A stretch of 6,947 nt of DNA from assembly GCA_903921965.1 (NCBI GenBank), contig CAIXSE010000779.1:1-6947 (forward strand), given 5' to 3'. This document shows, in pieces, positions 6,226 to 6,947 of the stretch (position 1 is the stretch's first letter; each line of letters starts with the position of its first letter). Position numbers and translations under genes: made by a program. The notes beneath the pieces were generated by a model, which worked only from the letters and a program-made list of their open reading frames with translations, had not been told where the DNA came from and ran no database searches. The stretch is from an uncultured Thermoleophilia bacterium. Its GTDB lineage: Bacteria > Actinomycetota > Thermoleophilia > UBA2241.

Positions 6226-6399
6226 GTGCGATCCGATCCCATCGTGGAAGAAGTCCGACGCGCGCGCCAGGAGTACCTCGCACGCTTCGGCAACGACCTG
6301 CGCGCCATGGCCGCCGACCTTCGCAGGCGCGAGCAGCAGCACCCCGGGCGCCTCGTCACGTACCCGCCCAAGCCGGCACCGCGACCAAGGACGGCGTAG
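6226..6399 (+). CDS. Small partner (putative antitoxin) of the broken PIN toxin
   Basis: A 57-residue ORF with GTG start and TAG stop (6397-6399). The sequence begins MRSDPIVEEVRRARQEYLAR and continues through DLRAMAADLRRREQQ to a basic, Pro-rich tail (YPPKPAPRPRTA). Short proteins with a DPIVEEVR...DL pattern and a PP-containing C-terminus commonly follow PIN genes of the ETSVVSY family, so it is probably the antitoxin or binding partner; I know no characterised member. It is predicted to be mostly alpha-helical (residues 4-37) with no recognisable DNA-binding motif. The frame shows no lesion although its toxin gene is broken. It could also be a decaying remnant no longer transcribed, since the only promoter candidate is upstream of the pseudogene. 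Confidence 0.65.
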   Translation: MRSDPIVEEVRRARQEYLARFGNDLRAMAADLRRREQQHPGRLVTYPPKPAPRPRTA

Positions 6400-6556
6400 G
6401 CGCTCGCCGGTGCGTCCGTCGCCGGCTCGCCGCTCTGGCGTCGCGCGAGGCGAGGGTGCGGGCAGCGATCCGCGCGCATGTCGCATCTCTGCCGACCGCT
6501 TGGCATGGGGGTCGTGCAGGGTGCGCACGCGACCGCTGCGCGCCCCGGCCGTGCAT

Positions 6557-6947
6557 TCAGAGGTACGTGTACAGCCGCGCGTAGGGCCGTGAACCGGCCG
6601 GGGCGATGCGCGTGAACGGCTCGGCGAGCAGTTCCGCGAGGCTGCAGGCGAAGGCGTCGCAGAACTCCTGGAGCAGCGGCGTGAGGCCCTGCGTCTCCGC
6701 CTCGGTGGCCGGCGCCACGCGCACCTCGCCGCCGCACTGCCACGGCAGCACCTCGCCGCGCACGGAGATCTCGCCGCCGTGCCTGCCGGCGCCGAGGTGG
6801 CCGCCCACGATCGGGCCCTCGACGCGCGAGTTCACGCCGAGCAGCACGAGCGTGCCGCCGGCCATGTACTCGCCGAAGAAGTCGCGCGCCTTGCCGCCGC
6901 AGACGACGGCGGGGCCGGCGCCCTCGCTGGCCTTCATGTGGATGCCG
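6557..6947 (-). CDS. GXGXG-domain protein, glutamate synthase domain 3-like, C-terminal part
   Basis: The frame is open to the window end, so the N-terminus is missing; about 129 residues remain, ending at TGA (complement of 6557-6559). The visible part starts GIHMKASEGAGPAVVCGGKA and continues with DFFGEYMAGGTLVLLG, then GPIVGGHLGAGRHGGEISVRG. This is the Gly-rich right-handed beta-helix of the GXGXG domain found at the C-terminus of glutamate synthase large subunit and as separate subunits in archaeal-type glutamate synthase, N-methylglutamate synthase and formylmethanofuran dehydrogenase subunit C. The tail PFTRIAPAGSRPYARLYTYL resembles the end of stand-alone glutamate synthase domain 3 proteins, so a separate subunit is favoured over a full-length GltB. 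Partner amidotransferase and FMN-synthase genes would be expected beyond the right edge. Which pathway it serves cannot be decided here. Confidence 0.85.
   Translation of the reverse strand, partial: GIHMKASEGAGPAVVCGGKARDFFGEYMAGGTLVLLGVNSRVEGPIVGGHLGAGRHGGEISVRGEVLPWQCGGEVRVAPATEAETQGLTPLLQEFCDAFACSLAELLAEPFTRIAPAGSRPYARLYTYL

Noticed and set aside
6426..6454. Hairpin CTCGCC/GGCGAG as terminator between convergent genes
   Set aside because: The 6-bp arms with a 17-nt loop and no T-run are within chance for this base composition.
5915..6592. A 225-codon + strand frame as an independent gene
   Set aside because: Only its middle part (about 5973-6219) makes sense, as the C-terminal half of the PIN domain. 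Its start is inside the other frame of the pseudogene and its end runs through the partner ORF as meaningless Arg/Ser/Pro-rich sequence.

Overview
This is a high-GC window with strong G/C at third codon positions, GTG starts and densely packed genes. That composition, an MMPL transporter, a DUF6364/PIN toxin-antitoxin pair and a second PIN family written in long ETSVVS / LLTWNCRH motifs suggest a high-GC actinobacterium, possibly of the Thermoleophilia/Solirubrobacterales type. The phylum is an inference from gene content and base composition; there is no rRNA or marker gene to confirm it. Both ends of the window cut through genes, and no gap without a gene exceeds 300 bases.

Left part (1-1515, + strand): the 3' portion of a metallophosphoesterase, then an intact two-gene toxin-antitoxin operon (ribbon-helix-helix-like antitoxin and PIN-domain RNase toxin, overlapping by 4 nt). 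A perfect 13-bp inverted repeat covers the stop codon of the phosphoesterase and the predicted -10 box of the operon, as expected for an operator of an autoregulated toxin-antitoxin operon.

Middle part (1519-5588): a 1018-residue MMPL/RND exporter on the - strand, ending 3 nt from the toxin gene. Its second extracytoplasmic domain contains a very regular coiled-coil insert with two arms of 17 heptads each on either side of a short hinge, most simply an antiparallel hairpin about 17 nm long. Divergent from it is an imine-reductase-like NADP-dependent oxidoreductase on the + strand. The two share a 116-bp intergenic region with an 8-bp-arm inverted repeat resembling a TetR-type operator, so they may be co-controlled by a regulator encoded elsewhere.

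Right part (5589-6947): a second PIN toxin gene of a different family, broken by an in-frame TAG at codon 14 and by a frameshift near 5967-5975, is followed by an apparently intact 57-residue partner ORF with a good ribosome binding site. So the window holds one intact and one decayed toxin-antitoxin module. The last gene, on the - strand and cut by the window end, is the C-terminal part of a glutamate-synthase-type GXGXG domain protein. The 160-bp gap 5589-5748 and the 157-bp gap 6400-6556 show no further genes. The first has a 7-bp direct repeat (ATCCTCA at 5707 and 5737) just before the broken toxin gene; the second shows only weak GC-rich hairpin potential.
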